A stretch of DNA of 41,777 bases from a virus, in the IMG/VR virus record IMGVR_UViG_3300021138_000059, positions 1 to 41,777 of that record, one strand, 5' to 3'. Below, in pieces: positions 12,880 to 23,159 of this stretch. Numbering within the stretch: position 1 is the first letter of the stretch; each line of letters starts with the position of its first letter. The position numbers were made by a program, and so were the translations under genes. Under the pieces are notes generated by a model. It was not told where the DNA came from. It worked only from the letters and a program-made list of their open reading frames with translations, and did not search any database.

Positions 12880-14531
12880 CAGAAAGAGCTCTTGGATCTA
12901 ATTTTAAATGGTTTGTTGCTAATGTTGTCAATCGTGGTGATGGCAAAGAAGGCGATAAAGACAAAACAGAATCAGGTCGTGTTCAAATTCGTATTGTTGG
13001 TAAACATGACGATAAGAAAAATATTCCTGATAGTAAACTACCATGGGCTGTACCTATGTCGCCTATTGGTGGATTGTTTAGTGGCGCTGGACGTGGCGGC
13101 ACAGGTACAACACCAGTTGGATTAAAAAAAGATTCTGTTGTAATTGGTTATTATGCTGATCATGATGAATCAATTCCAGTTATTTTTGGTTTATTGCATC
13201 GTGCTGGTACTGATGGCGGTAATGATGGTGAAACAACTAATCCAGATGGTAACGATCTTCCTAAAGGAGCTAGAACTGCTGCTACAAAAGGTAAAGACGA
13301 AAATGATGTAACTAAGAAACGTTTAACAGAAGATCTAGGTAAAGCAAATCAATTACATCTTAATATTCCAACCTTAGGTAATTTACATTTTGATGGCGGT
13401 AAAATATTAGATGGAATTAATAAAGTAGATCCAAGTAATCTTTCTGGTTCAATACCAGGGGCACTAAGTGCTATTAAATCTATGACTAATACTCTTGCTG
13501 TAGCTGGTTCGTTAATGTCTAATTTTCAAAAATTAGCATCAGGAAAATTAGGTCTTGGTGATGTTATGAGTTTAGCAAACAAAGCTGCAGGTTTAGTTAA
13601 TAGTGCTCAGAGTATAGCAGCTGCTGCTCATCAAATTAGTTCTATAGCAGGATCCATTCCTTCAACACCACAAGCACAAATAGCAAAAGCCCTTACACTA
13701 GTAAATACAGGCAAATATGCTGTATCTGATCCAGTAGGTTTTGCTGCTCAAATTGCATCTAATCCTTCATTGGCTTTAAGTGTTGTTCAAAAAGCAGTAG
13801 CAACAGAACAGATGTTAGCAAATGCTTTTAGTGGCGCTAATCCTTTAGCTGGCATTGTAGGTGCATTAGGTGGATTAGATGGGCTTAAAAAATTAGCTGG
13901 AGGTGCACAAGGATTACTTGGTCCTTTAACAGGTACATTTGGTGCTGCTACTGCTATAGCTGGTATGATGAAAGGATCTGCTGGAGCAGCGTTTGCTGGT
14001 TTAAAACCACCTTCGATACCTAAAATACCTGGCTTACAAATACCAAACATACAGACACCTAACATAAGTAATATATTAGGTGTAACAAATAGTTTAAGTA
14101 ATATTGCTGGTGTAGCTGCTAATATTACTGGTGGATTACCTATATCAGGAGCATTAGGTACTATTGCAAATGATTTGCGTGCTGTTAGCAGTATTGCTGG
14201 TTCATTAAATAATTCAATATTACAAGTTTCAGGTGCAGTAAGTATATCTGGTTTTAATGGTTTAAGTTTAAATAATCCAGGTGTATATACTGGAATAACA
14301 TCAAGTTTAGCACCGATACAAATTATTAACCCACCAACAAGTTTATCTATACCTCCTACTATTATTAATAATGTTAATATAACTTCAAAAAATTACAATA
14401 TTAATTCATTAATAAATTCTTCAATACAAGTAGCTATACCAGCTGGCGTAGCTATCAATACACTTCAAAATATTATTAATCAAAACAGTGGTGTTTCTTA
14501 TAATATAACTGGCACAATTTATAAGGTTTAA
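12876..14531 (+). CDS. 5: gp5 N-terminal OB-fold hub/spike protein, lysozyme absent
   Basis: 551 residues. Residues 1-115 are the gp5 OB domain: NFKWFVANVVNR, GRVQIRIVGKHDD, LPWAVPMSPIGG and VVIGYYADHDESIPVIFGLLH, matching T4 NLNWFVGVVEDR/RVRVRVVG/LPWMSV. The T4 lysozyme domain does not follow. Instead there is a long Ala/Gly/Ser/Ile-rich region (about 170-551) with many GxxG and hydrophobic stretches (GALGGLDGLKKLAGG, PKIPGLQIPNIQTPN), ending in an Asn/Ile-rich beta-like tail. The C-terminal needle is a separate gene immediately downstream, overlapping by one base (TAATG). The two products probably form one spike. Confidence 0.87.
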   Translation: MTERALGSNFKWFVANVVNRGDGKEGDKDKTESGRVQIRIVGKHDDKKNIPDSKLPWAVPMSPIGGLFSGAGRGGTGTTPVGLKKDSVVIGYYADHDESIPVIFGLLHRAGTDGGNDGETTNPDGNDLPKGARTAATKGKDENDVTKKRLTEDLGKANQLHLNIPTLGNLHFDGGKILDGINKVDPSNLSGSIPGALSAIKSMTNTLAVAGSLMSNFQKLASGKLGLGDVMSLANKAAGLVNSAQSIAAAAHQISSIAGSIPSTPQAQIAKALTLVNTGKYAVSDPVGFAAQIASNPSLALSVVQKAVATEQMLANAFSGANPLAGIVGALGGLDGLKKLAGGAQGLLGPLTGTFGAATAIAGMMKGSAGAAFAGLKPPSIPKIPGLQIPNIQTPNISNILGVTNSLSNIAGVAANITGGLPISGALGTIANDLRAVSSIAGSLNNSILQVSGAVSISGFNGLSLNNPGVYTGITSSLAPIQIINPPTSLSIPPTIINNVNITSKNYNINSLINSSIQVAIPAGVAINTLQNIINQNSGVSYNITGTIYKV

Positions 14532-15169
14532 TGATAATGGCATTTTCAGATCCAAACGCAGCAGCTAAAAACCCACCAGATACATCAGTTAGACATCCTG
14601 AAACTTCACATAATGCTGAATACTATACAAATAAAAAAGCTACAACAGAATCTGGACATGAATTTGAATTTGATGATACAGTAGGAAGTGAACGTATACG
14701 TATTGGACATAAATCAGGTTCTTATATTGAATGGTCTCCAGATGGAAGAAAAACTGAAAGCGTTGTAGGACAAGAACACAAGTATGTGTCTCAAGGTAGT
14801 ACTTGTACTATTGATGGCAATAGCGATCACAAGTATAATGGTAATTTGAGAATATCTTCTGCTGATCAACATATGGAAATAAATGGTGTTTATTCTGTAG
14901 CTGCTAGTGAACAATTTGTTTTTACTGCACAGAAAGCATCTACTATAATTGTTTTAGATGATTTGTTTATTATGTGTAAGAATTTAACTGTAGTTACAGA
15001 AGCTGATGCTAATTTTCAAATTGGTGGTTCATTAGCAATAAGTGCCACTGCTGATATTAATTTGCAAGCAGGCGGTGTTGTTTCAATTAGTTCTGGTGGT
15101 GAAATGAGTACAAAGAATGGTGGAACAAATACACTTACAGCACCAAAAATAGATTTTAAATCAGGATAA
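14531..15169 (+). CDS. gp5 C-terminal beta-helix needle (separate gene)
   Basis: 212 residues, or 210 from the internal ATG at 14537, which has the better 10-nt distance to AAGG. ESGHEFEFDDTVGSERIRI and GSYIEWSPDGRKTESVVG correspond to T4 gp5C 'ESGHIQEFDDTPGQERYRL...GTYEEVSPSGRRTRKTV'. The second half consists of short repeating strands (NFQIGGSLAISATADINLQ, GGVVSISSGGEM) expected for an intertwined triple beta-helix. In T4 this domain is fused behind the lysozyme; here it is its own gene between gp5N and the PAAR tip, giving hub, needle and tip in order. Confidence 0.88.
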   Translation: MIMAFSDPNAAAKNPPDTSVRHPETSHNAEYYTNKKATTESGHEFEFDDTVGSERIRIGHKSGSYIEWSPDGRKTESVVGQEHKYVSQGSTCTIDGNSDHKYNGNLRISSADQHMEINGVYSVAASEQFVFTAQKASTIIVLDDLFIMCKNLTVVTEADANFQIGGSLAISATADINLQAGGVVSISSGGEMSTKNGGTNTLTAPKIDFKSG

Positions 15170-15173
15170 TAAA

Positions 15174-15461
15174 ATGGTACAAGTTCATAGAAATAACGAT
15201 GATAGAGCTTGTGGTGCTACAACTACTGTAGTTGGGCAAGGATTTGTTTTTGTTGATGGTCAACTTTGGGCAGTAGATGGTGATCCAAATACTGATGGTG
15301 GTGGTGGTCTAATTCCTGGCAAAATAGCAGCTATCTATATTAATGGCAAAAGAGTTATAGGTAAAGGTGATGATGCAGATCCAGATTCATTATGTCCTAT
15401 TGATCCTATTCATTGTGATCCAAAAGCAACTAGTGGCGACGCAAACGTAACAGCGAGTTAA
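15174..15461 (+). CDS. PAAR-type spike tip protein (gp5.4-like)
   Basis: 95 residues. DRACGATTTVVGQGFVFVDG, a VDGDPNTDGG turn, then IAAIYINGKRVIGKGDD and a Cys/His end (LCPIDPIHCDP). This is the PAAR layout: a small cone capping the beta-helix needle, held by a metal ion. The Cys and His residues near the C-terminus are likely ligands. T4 has the equivalent gp5.4. It sits directly after the needle gene (4-nt gap) and 3 nt before gene 25. Confidence 0.85.
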   Translation: MVQVHRNNDDRACGATTTVVGQGFVFVDGQLWAVDGDPNTDGGGGLIPGKIAAIYINGKRVIGKGDDADPDSLCPIDPIHCDPKATSGDANVTAS

Positions 15462-15464
15462 TAA

Positions 15465-15887
15465 ATGTCAAGAGCTCAAATAAATACAGCATATAAAAAA
15501 CAACCAGAACTATTTTCTGATTTTCTTGGTAATTTAGATTTGCACCCATTGTCTAATGATATTGCTCGTGTAACTAATTCTGAAGCTGTAAAACAAAGTA
15601 TTAAAAATCTTGTACTAACAAATTTTGGTGAAAGACCATTTCGTCCTAATTTAGGTTCAAATGTGTGGAAAATGCTTTTTCAACCATTAGATGGTTTTGC
15701 TATTCAAGATATTAAAAATTATATTAAAGAAACTGTGATATTTTTTGAACCACGTGCTAATTTATTAGATGTATCTGCAGCTGCAAGTCCAACAGATGAA
15801 AATAAACTTGTCGTATCAATAACTTTTAATTTAATAAATACTACAAATATAGATACTTTAAACCTTATTTTACAAAGAGTCCGATAA
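15465..15887 (+). CDS. 25: gp25 baseplate wedge protein
   Basis: 140 residues (T4: 132). The GPW/gp25 pattern is clear: an N-terminal D(F/L)xGNLDLHP strand, AVKQSIKNLVLTNFGERPF (GERPF at 55-59), G64, and the diagnostic EPR at 95-97 in TVIFFEPRANL. gp25 joins the sheath-nucleating wedge and, with gp6, builds the inner baseplate core. It starts 3 nt after the PAAR gene and abuts gene 6. Confidence 0.95.
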   Translation: MSRAQINTAYKKQPELFSDFLGNLDLHPLSNDIARVTNSEAVKQSIKNLVLTNFGERPFRPNLGSNVWKMLFQPLDGFAIQDIKNYIKETVIFFEPRANLLDVSAAASPTDENKLVVSITFNLINTTNIDTLNLILQRVR

Positions 15888-17786
15888 ATGGCAGCTAATA
15901 GTTCATTAGATTTAGTTTCCCTAGATTTTGATTCAACAAAAGCTAGCTTAAAAACATATTTACAATCTCAATCTGCTTTTAAAGATTATAATTTTGAAGG
16001 CTCTAATATTAATATCTTATTAGATGTTTTATCTTATAATACATTTTTAAATTCGTTTTATCTTAACATGGTTGCTTCAGAATCATTTCTAGATTCTGCT
16101 CAATTAAGAGACAGTATTGTTTCACATGCTAAAGAATTAAATTATCTTCCTAGATCAAGTAAATCATCTAGAATTACTTTAGAACCATTTACTATAAGAT
16201 TAAGTGCAGATGCTAGTGCACTTGTTATGCCAAAAGGTACTAGATTCAGTGGTACAACAGGAGGTGTATCTAGAACTTTTGTTACTGATGGTAATTACGT
16301 TAATAACGTACCAGTATATGATGATACTACTAATCCACCTACAAATATATTTACTATTTCTCAAAGAATATATGATAGCATTGGTGCTTCAAGTATTGTT
16401 GATCCATTTGTATTATATCAAGGTGTTTATCAAACAGATACTTTTGTAATGGATTATACTATTGATACACAACGTTTTGTTCTAACTGATCCAACTATTG
16501 ATACTGATAGTATAACTGTAACTGTAACAGAAAATTCTGGTGCGTCAATTTATAATTATGTTTATGCATCTACATTGCTTGACGTTAGAAATATTGATCC
16601 TAAATTTTTCCTTCAAGCAGCAGATAATGGAAAATATGAAATAGTTTTTGGTGATGATATTATTGGTCGTCGTCCTCGTAACAATGCACTTATTACTGTT
16701 GAATATAGAGTAAACAATGGTTTAGATGGTAATGGTGTTACATTATTTACTTTAGATACTGATGTAGGTGCTACTAGTGGTGGTACATTTGTCAATGTTT
16801 CTTTATTACAATCAGCATCTGAATTTCCAGGCGGATCATATAATGGTGCTGATTTAGAATCTAGTCAACAAATAAAATTTAAAGCGCCAAGATATTTTCA
16901 AACACAAGAACGTGCAGTAAATGCATCAGATTATTCTATTCTTTTAAGAAATGCTTTTCCTGAAATTCAAACTACTGCTGTTTTTGGTGGCGAAACATTA
17001 GATCCTCCATTTTACGGTAAAGTGTTTATATCAGTAAAAATTAAAGATGTTGATGGATTACCAGATGCTAAAAAAACAGAATATATAAATTTTCTTAAAC
17101 CACGTGCACCTTTGTCAATTGATTCAATCATTATTCAACCTGAAAATCTATATTATAAGATTACATCTACAATTAATTATAATATCAATATTACTAAAGA
17201 AACACCAGCTCAAATTAGATCAGCAGTTTATAATAATATTGTTACCTATGATAATACATATCTAGGTGATTTTAATGTTACATTAAGAAAATCAAAACTT
17301 ACTGCATCAATTGATTCTTCTGATCCAAGTATTGTAAGTAATGAAACTGCGATTACAATGTACAAAAAAATTGTACCATTCCTTGGTGTTCCTCAAAATA
17401 TAATAATTAGATTTGGTATTCCATTATTTTCACAGGGTGCTGAACTATTAGATCCACATCCAGAAAAAGATCTACATGCTATTACTAGTTCATATTTTTC
17501 TTATGGTGATTTCCCAACAGTTTTATTTGAAGATGATGGTATTGGAAATATTAGAATTGTAAGATCTGATGGTCGTGGTAATCATTATAAAGTAGTCAAT
17601 ATTGGAACCGTAGATTATGGTACTGGTGTTGTAAGTTTAGTAAATTTTAATATTAATAATTTTCAAAATCAAGAAATAAGAATTTATGCTATTCCAGCTT
17701 ATGATGATGTTGCTGTTAATGGTAACAATATTCTAGAACTTGGTTTAGATGAAATTAATATCAATGTTCAGACTGTAAGAGAATAA
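15888..17786 (+). CDS. 6: gp6 baseplate wedge protein (Baseplate_J-like)
   Basis: 632 residues (T4: 660). The N-terminus LDFDSTKASLKTYLQSQSAFKDYNFEGSN and NILLDVLSYNTFLNSFYLNMVASESFLDSAQLRDS fits gp6, as do KELNYLPRS, FGDDIIGRRP, KAPRYFQTQERAVNASDYSI and VFISVKIKD. gp6 dimers form the ring that holds the wedges together and changes shape on contraction. It is directly adjacent to gp25 and overlaps the next gene by one base. Confidence 0.93.
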   Translation: MAANSSLDLVSLDFDSTKASLKTYLQSQSAFKDYNFEGSNINILLDVLSYNTFLNSFYLNMVASESFLDSAQLRDSIVSHAKELNYLPRSSKSSRITLEPFTIRLSADASALVMPKGTRFSGTTGGVSRTFVTDGNYVNNVPVYDDTTNPPTNIFTISQRIYDSIGASSIVDPFVLYQGVYQTDTFVMDYTIDTQRFVLTDPTIDTDSITVTVTENSGASIYNYVYASTLLDVRNIDPKFFLQAADNGKYEIVFGDDIIGRRPRNNALITVEYRVNNGLDGNGVTLFTLDTDVGATSGGTFVNVSLLQSASEFPGGSYNGADLESSQQIKFKAPRYFQTQERAVNASDYSILLRNAFPEIQTTAVFGGETLDPPFYGKVFISVKIKDVDGLPDAKKTEYINFLKPRAPLSIDSIIIQPENLYYKITSTINYNINITKETPAQIRSAVYNNIVTYDNTYLGDFNVTLRKSKLTASIDSSDPSIVSNETAITMYKKIVPFLGVPQNIIIRFGIPLFSQGAELLDPHPEKDLHAITSSYFSYGDFPTVLFEDDGIGNIRIVRSDGRGNHYKVVNIGTVDYGTGVVSLVNFNINNFQNQEIRIYAIPAYDDVAVNGNNILELGLDEININVQTVRE

Positions 17787-20700
17787 TGAGCCAAATAGAA
17801 AAAACAGTATCAAATTTAATTACTTCTCATTTTCCTTATTTTATTCAGGAAGAGGGACCAGTATTTGTTGAGTTTGTAAAACAATATTACGAATGGATGG
17901 AGCAATACTCCACTAGTGGTGTAGGTAATCCCCTTTATTATTCTAGAAATTTTCTTGATAATAAAGATATTGACACTACAGTTGATTCTTTTGTTGTTTA
18001 TTTTAAAGAAAAATATTTAAAAAATATTCAGTTTAATACTGCTGCTTCTACTAGAAAAATGGTTAAACACAGTCTTGATTTGTACCGCTCTAAAGGTACA
18101 AAACGAGCAATCGATCTTCTTTTTAAAGTAGTTTTTGACACACCAGCAGATGTTTATCTTCCTGGTGATGATATGTTTAAATTATCTAGTGGAGATTGGT
18201 ATGAACAAACATATCTAGAAGTATCTTCTTCTCCTACTAATATATTTTTTGTTGGTAAACAAATTACTGGATTACAGTCTGGTACAACTGCATTCGTAGA
18301 AAAATTAACAAGAAAAAAAATTAAAAATGTCTTTATTGAAGTTTTTACTATATCACTGACTATACAAGGTTCACATTTTATTACTGGTGAACTTATTAAA
18401 ACTACGTCACAATCATCATATTATAATAATCCAAAAATAATAGGTTCACTGACAACTGTTACTGTTATTACAGGTAGTAAAAATTTTGCTATAGGTGATA
18501 CTGTAGATATTACTTCATATGAAGGTATTGGTGCTAAAGGGCTTGTTACTGATATATCTGATATAACTGGTAAAGTAAAATTTATTTTAGTTGATGGTGG
18601 CTTTGGTTATACCAAAAATGCTAATGTAATAATTTCAGAAAAAGTATTACATTTAGCAAATGTTCAAATTACAAATGCTAATTATACAGTTGATTCATAT
18701 TTTAATAATTTTGATTACATTACATCTAAGCAAGCACAAATAAATTACGCTAATGCTACAAGTGATTTTGCTATTGGTGCAAATCTTTATACCTATAGTG
18801 GTGGTTCACAAACTGGTAAAGCAATTATTCAAGGTATATCTGGTAATTCATTATCAGGTAATTTATATCTTAGTGTTTTATCTGGTAATATGATTAGTAC
18901 AAAATATTATACAGAAAGTAATACTATAACTGCTAATGCAGGTATTATCCCATATATTGATCAAAGTGCTAGCGCTAATACTATTGGCACACGTGATACA
19001 ATAACAATTAATTATTCTAATTCGTCATCATTTATTTTAAATGAACCAGTTTATCAATATTCTAATGTTGGTATAGAAACTGCTTCTGGTATAGTTACTG
19101 AATTATTAGTAACTAATAAAAGAGCAAATACTGGTATTATTGCTATATCAAATGTTTATGGATTATTTGTTAATACTAAACCTTTAATTGGTTCAATTTC
19201 AAATAACTCAGCAAATATAGATTCAATTAGTATTGAATTAGGCATTGTTCTTGCTACACCAGCTACTTTTACTAGAACAGGTAACACAATATCAGGAAAT
19301 ATTATTTCTGTTGCTGCAACATCAATAGGAATAGCACCAGCTGCTACAGTTACAATATCAAATAATTCTTTTGTTATTACAGGTGCTTCTAGTTCTGGTA
19401 ATGTTGTTACTGTAGTAGATACAACTCATATTATCGCAGGATCACCAATAACAATTACTTCTGGAACTGGTGTATTAGCAACAAATACCTATGTTAGTAC
19501 TATTGAAAGTCCAAGTACTTTTACTTTAACAAATATACCAACAACACCATTATCAAGTGCTTCAATTTTAGTATGGCCATATGTAGGTGAATTATCTACT
19601 TTAACTACAACAACTGTTGTTGGTATAATAAATACTCATGCTATTACTTTATCACAACAACCGTCAATACCTCTTGCTAATGCTACTTTAATATTTACTC
19701 CGGCTAAGTTTCAATTTTACAGTAATGCTGGTAATTTTATTACATCTTCTAATTGGTATGACGGAAACACATATAGTAATGCTACTATAACTTCAATTTC
19801 ACATGGTTATCTAGCTAATTTTAATATTCCATCTACTCTTTCATATCCTGAAACATTGGCTATTAATACTGATTTTGTTTTAGATTATCTTGATGTACCA
19901 TTAAACGCATTTGATTACGGTATTAGTCCTACTGTTATTGCTAATGATTCAAATTCAAATGTTCTTGCTAATATTTTAAATTTTGAAGAAATAACAATTG
20001 GTGGTATTACCAGTCTTGTTGGTATTGACGAAGGCGCTGAATATGATGTGGCACCGATTGTTAATATTAATGAAAAAATAATTTCAGTATATGATAAAAA
20101 AGATATAATTATATTTTATACAAATGCTACTAAAAATTTTGCTATTAATGAAATAATAACTCAAAATAATATTGTTCCTATAACACCAAATACTAGTGGT
20201 GTTAATGCTTCATCTAATAGTATTTTAATTGCATCAGCTAATACTTTATTTTCAATTAATGAAAAAATTTATTATAATGTTTTACCAGGTGATGCTCCTA
20301 TAGGTGGTTTAACAGGTAATACATATTATTATGTTGTTACTGCAAATAGTTCTGCTATTCAACTTTCAACTGTTTCTGGTGATCCAGCTATTGTTATTAC
20401 TGAATCTAATACTAGTCTTAGATCGCCTCAATATTTAATAGCTGATACTGGTGCTAGAGGATTAGTTAAATCAGTAAACTCAATATCTATTTCAGTTAAA
20501 TTAATAAATTTTGAAAACAATTTCTATAATGGTTATGTTATAAAAGGTGATAGTTCTTTATGTTCAGCACTTGTTACTGGTATTACTGTTGACAACAAAA
20601 CTAAACCAATGGGCGATAATGCAATCGTTACTGCAAATGTTATTGTTGAGCAAGGCGCGGTTACTAATTTAAAAATTATTGATTCTGGTTTTGGTTATGT

Positions 20701-21052
20701 TAACAAAGAGTTTGGTCAATTTATTTCATCAGATGGATTAAGAGCTGGTACAGTAGTTATGAATTTAGGTACTAGAAATGAATTAGATACTACAAAAATA
20801 GGTCAAGAAGGTAAAGCTGCAGGATATTATAGAACACAAAACGGATTTTTATCTTCGTCTAAAAAAATCCGTGATGGTGAATATTATCAAGAATTTTCAT
20901 ACGAAGTTAGATCAGCAGTTACTCTTGATAAATACGAAGCTATGTTAAAACAATTACTCCATGTAGCAGGTACTAAATATTTTGCAGCTACAATTATAAC
21001 TTCTAATATTCCTGTATCAACAATTATAAATTCTACAGTTGAAATAAACTAA
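17786..21052 (+). CDS. 7: gp7-position baseplate wedge protein
   Basis: 1088 residues (T4 gp7: 1032). The N-terminus (TSHFPYFIQEEGPVFVEFVK, YYEWMEQ, KYLKNIQFN, KHSLDLYRSKGTKRAIDLLF, YLPGDD) is the pattern of marine T4-like virion proteins lying between gp6 and gp8, and the position supports gp7. The long middle is Asn/Thr/Ser/Ile-rich beta repeats. A module at about residues 798-885 (ITPNTSGVN...YYYVVTANSSAIQLS) is closely related to one in the giant protein encoded from 23160. The C-terminus GYYRTQNGFLSSSKKIRDGE...LLHVAGTKYFA is again a conserved wedge-like domain. Similarity to T4 gp7 itself is not obvious to me. Confidence 0.65.
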   Translation: MSQIEKTVSNLITSHFPYFIQEEGPVFVEFVKQYYEWMEQYSTSGVGNPLYYSRNFLDNKDIDTTVDSFVVYFKEKYLKNIQFNTAASTRKMVKHSLDLYRSKGTKRAIDLLFKVVFDTPADVYLPGDDMFKLSSGDWYEQTYLEVSSSPTNIFFVGKQITGLQSGTTAFVEKLTRKKIKNVFIEVFTISLTIQGSHFITGELIKTTSQSSYYNNPKIIGSLTTVTVITGSKNFAIGDTVDITSYEGIGAKGLVTDISDITGKVKFILVDGGFGYTKNANVIISEKVLHLANVQITNANYTVDSYFNNFDYITSKQAQINYANATSDFAIGANLYTYSGGSQTGKAIIQGISGNSLSGNLYLSVLSGNMISTKYYTESNTITANAGIIPYIDQSASANTIGTRDTITINYSNSSSFILNEPVYQYSNVGIETASGIVTELLVTNKRANTGIIAISNVYGLFVNTKPLIGSISNNSANIDSISIELGIVLATPATFTRTGNTISGNIISVAATSIGIAPAATVTISNNSFVITGASSSGNVVTVVDTTHIIAGSPITITSGTGVLATNTYVSTIESPSTFTLTNIPTTPLSSASILVWPYVGELSTLTTTTVVGIINTHAITLSQQPSIPLANATLIFTPAKFQFYSNAGNFITSSNWYDGNTYSNATITSISHGYLANFNIPSTLSYPETLAINTDFVLDYLDVPLNAFDYGISPTVIANDSNSNVLANILNFEEITIGGITSLVGIDEGAEYDVAPIVNINEKIISVYDKKDIIIFYTNATKNFAINEIITQNNIVPITPNTSGVNASSNSILIASANTLFSINEKIYYNVLPGDAPIGGLTGNTYYYVVTANSSAIQLSTVSGDPAIVITESNTSLRSPQYLIADTGARGLVKSVNSISISVKLINFENNFYNGYVIKGDSSLCSALVTGITVDNKTKPMGDNAIVTANVIVEQGAVTNLKIIDSGFGYVNKEFGQFISSDGLRAGTVVMNLGTRNELDTTKIGQEGKAAGYYRTQNGFLSSSKKIRDGEYYQEFSYEVRSAVTLDKYEAMLKQLLHVAGTKYFAATIITSNIPVSTIINSTVEIN

Positions 21053-21069
21053 CAAAGGCAACTAAATTA

Positions 21070-23142
21070 ATGACACAATCACTGATACCAAACATTTATC
21101 GTTATAACTCAGCTGAAAATTTTCTTAATACATTTTCTTCTGGCGGTATTAATGGTAGTTTTTATTATGTTTTTGCTGGTAACAGTTTAGATTATGAAAA
21201 TTCTACAATTTTACCTATTAATGATAACACTTATGAAACTATTAATGATGTTTATAGAAATATGATTTTTGGTAAACTAGTTCAAAATTCTGATGTATCT
21301 TTAATGATTCGTAATATTGAATGGAAATCTGGTTCAATTTATGCTATGTACGATGATAAAGATCCATCAATAAGTTCTAAAGATTTTTTTGTTTATGTTT
21401 TAGAAGGTGAATTTTATAATATTTTTAAATGTTTGGATAATAATAGTGCTGCTGCTTTAAATTTAAAAGATTCAAATATAACAACTGTTATACCAAGTAT
21501 TTCATCTATTGGTACAGACGGAATACAATATAACCCATCAGATGGTTATGTTTGGAAATATATGTACAGTGTTAGTAATGATATTTTTAATAAATTTTCA
21601 ACAGACAAATATATTCCATTTATTGCTAATACATCTGTAACAAATATTGCTGTACCAGGAGCTATTGATACAATTAAAATTTTAGGAATTGGTGCTGGTT
21701 ATAGTAATTATATTATAAATGGTACATTTTCTACAACTGATGTAGGTGTTCTTTCAAATTCTGCTTATTATGCTATTAGTACACCTGGTGTCAGTACACA
21801 AGACGATTTTTATAAAGGTTGTATACTTGCAATTACTGATGGTACTGGCCATGGTCAATACAGAACAATCGTAACTTATAGTGGTAGTGAAATTGGTAGA
21901 CCTAGATATGTACAATTAAATTCACCATTTACTATTGAACCTGATAATAGTTCAATTTATTCAGTGTATCCTGGTGTTTATATTCAAAGTGAACAAACTC
22001 AAACTACTAATGCTGTAGCTTGGGCATATATTAATCCAGGAAGTAATACTGTTTCTAGAATTGAAATGTTAAATCCTGGTGCTGGTTATAAAACAGCAAC
22101 TGCTAATGTTTATGCTGCCGAACCAGTTAATGTTATTGCACAAGCAACTATTAGACCGATACTTTCGCCTCCAGATGGTCATGGTGCTCATCAAGATCAA
22201 GAATTGTATTGCTCAACTGCTGCTATAAGTACTAAATTTGCAAACACTGAAGGCAATACTGTTCCTTCAGTTAATCAGTTTAGACAAATTGGACTATTAA
22301 AAAATCCTATGTTTAATTCTGCTTCTCTTCATTATAATACTATTGATAATAGTAACAGAGGTAATTTTACTAACGGAGAAACTGTATATAATTTTTATCC
22401 TAAACCAATTCAAAATTTTGTATACATTTCACAAGATACAAATACTGCTATTGTTAATACTGATGTTACTGTTGGAACATTTAATTTATCATTAACACCA
22501 AATACTAGAATTTACGTTTCGAATGGTACAAATGATGGCATATTTACAGTAGCTTCTTTAACTAACAATAGTGAAATTGTTTTTAATGAAACTTCAAACT
22601 TTGATTTTTCCAATGCTACAATATATATTTTAGATACACAAGCTTATGGTACAGTTATAGAAAACCCAGCTGGAATTATTACTTTAAGTAATATTAGTGG
22701 TTTAATTAAAAATGATGCTATTCTTGTTGGAAATAGTTCTGGTGGTTATTCTAATGGTATAATTTACACTAGTATAAATGACGAAAACAAAAATTTTAAT
22801 ACTTTTGTTCAAACATATAGATATGTTGGTACACAAACTTCTGGTAATTTTATAAACAATGAAACTGTAACACAAGTTGCATTAAATATTTCAAATGCAG
22901 TATTATTTGCTGTAGAAACTTTTAATGCTATTACTAGTTATTATGTAACAAATCAAAATGGTATTTTTGACACTTCTAATACAATATATGGTGAATCTTC
23001 TGGAGCAGTGGCTACATTAACATATAAATATTTACCAGAACTAGTATTTGGAAGTGGTGAGATATTGTATTTAGAAAATTTAGCTTCAATAACAAGATCA
23101 AATACACAAACTGAAACGTTCAAACTCGTTTTTGAATTTTAA
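21070..23142 (+). CDS. 8: gp8 baseplate wedge protein
   Basis: 690 residues, about twice T4 gp8 (334). Recognised by MTQSLIPNIYRYNSAENFL, PSDGYVWKYMYSVSNDIFNKF (T4: PGDGYVWEYLFEIPPD), QFRQIGLLKNPM and the end GEILYLENLASITRS...FKLVFEF (T4: GEMIYMENRPPI...ILFTF). The extra length is beta-rich insertions (for example around 480-620). gp8 binds gp7 and gp10 in the wedge arm. An AAAGG site precedes ATG, 17 nt after the previous gene. Confidence 0.88.
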   Translation: MTQSLIPNIYRYNSAENFLNTFSSGGINGSFYYVFAGNSLDYENSTILPINDNTYETINDVYRNMIFGKLVQNSDVSLMIRNIEWKSGSIYAMYDDKDPSISSKDFFVYVLEGEFYNIFKCLDNNSAAALNLKDSNITTVIPSISSIGTDGIQYNPSDGYVWKYMYSVSNDIFNKFSTDKYIPFIANTSVTNIAVPGAIDTIKILGIGAGYSNYIINGTFSTTDVGVLSNSAYYAISTPGVSTQDDFYKGCILAITDGTGHGQYRTIVTYSGSEIGRPRYVQLNSPFTIEPDNSSIYSVYPGVYIQSEQTQTTNAVAWAYINPGSNTVSRIEMLNPGAGYKTATANVYAAEPVNVIAQATIRPILSPPDGHGAHQDQELYCSTAAISTKFANTEGNTVPSVNQFRQIGLLKNPMFNSASLHYNTIDNSNRGNFTNGETVYNFYPKPIQNFVYISQDTNTAIVNTDVTVGTFNLSLTPNTRIYVSNGTNDGIFTVASLTNNSEIVFNETSNFDFSNATIYILDTQAYGTVIENPAGIITLSNISGLIKNDAILVGNSSGGYSNGIIYTSINDENKNFNTFVQTYRYVGTQTSGNFINNETVTQVALNISNAVLFAVETFNAITSYYVTNQNGIFDTSNTIYGESSGAVATLTYKYLPELVFGSGEILYLENLASITRSNTQTETFKLVFEF

Positions 23143-23159
23143 AAGAGGTTTCGAATCAA

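Noticed and set aside
13787-14065. Leftward open frame inside gp5N
   Set aside because: Complement of Ala/Gly/Pro-rich coding DNA without start signals.
12876-14531. Lysozyme domain in gp5
   Set aside because: No T4-lysozyme-like catalytic motif (Glu-x8-Asp-x5-Thr pattern) is visible after the OB-fold; the region is low-complexity and hydrophobic.
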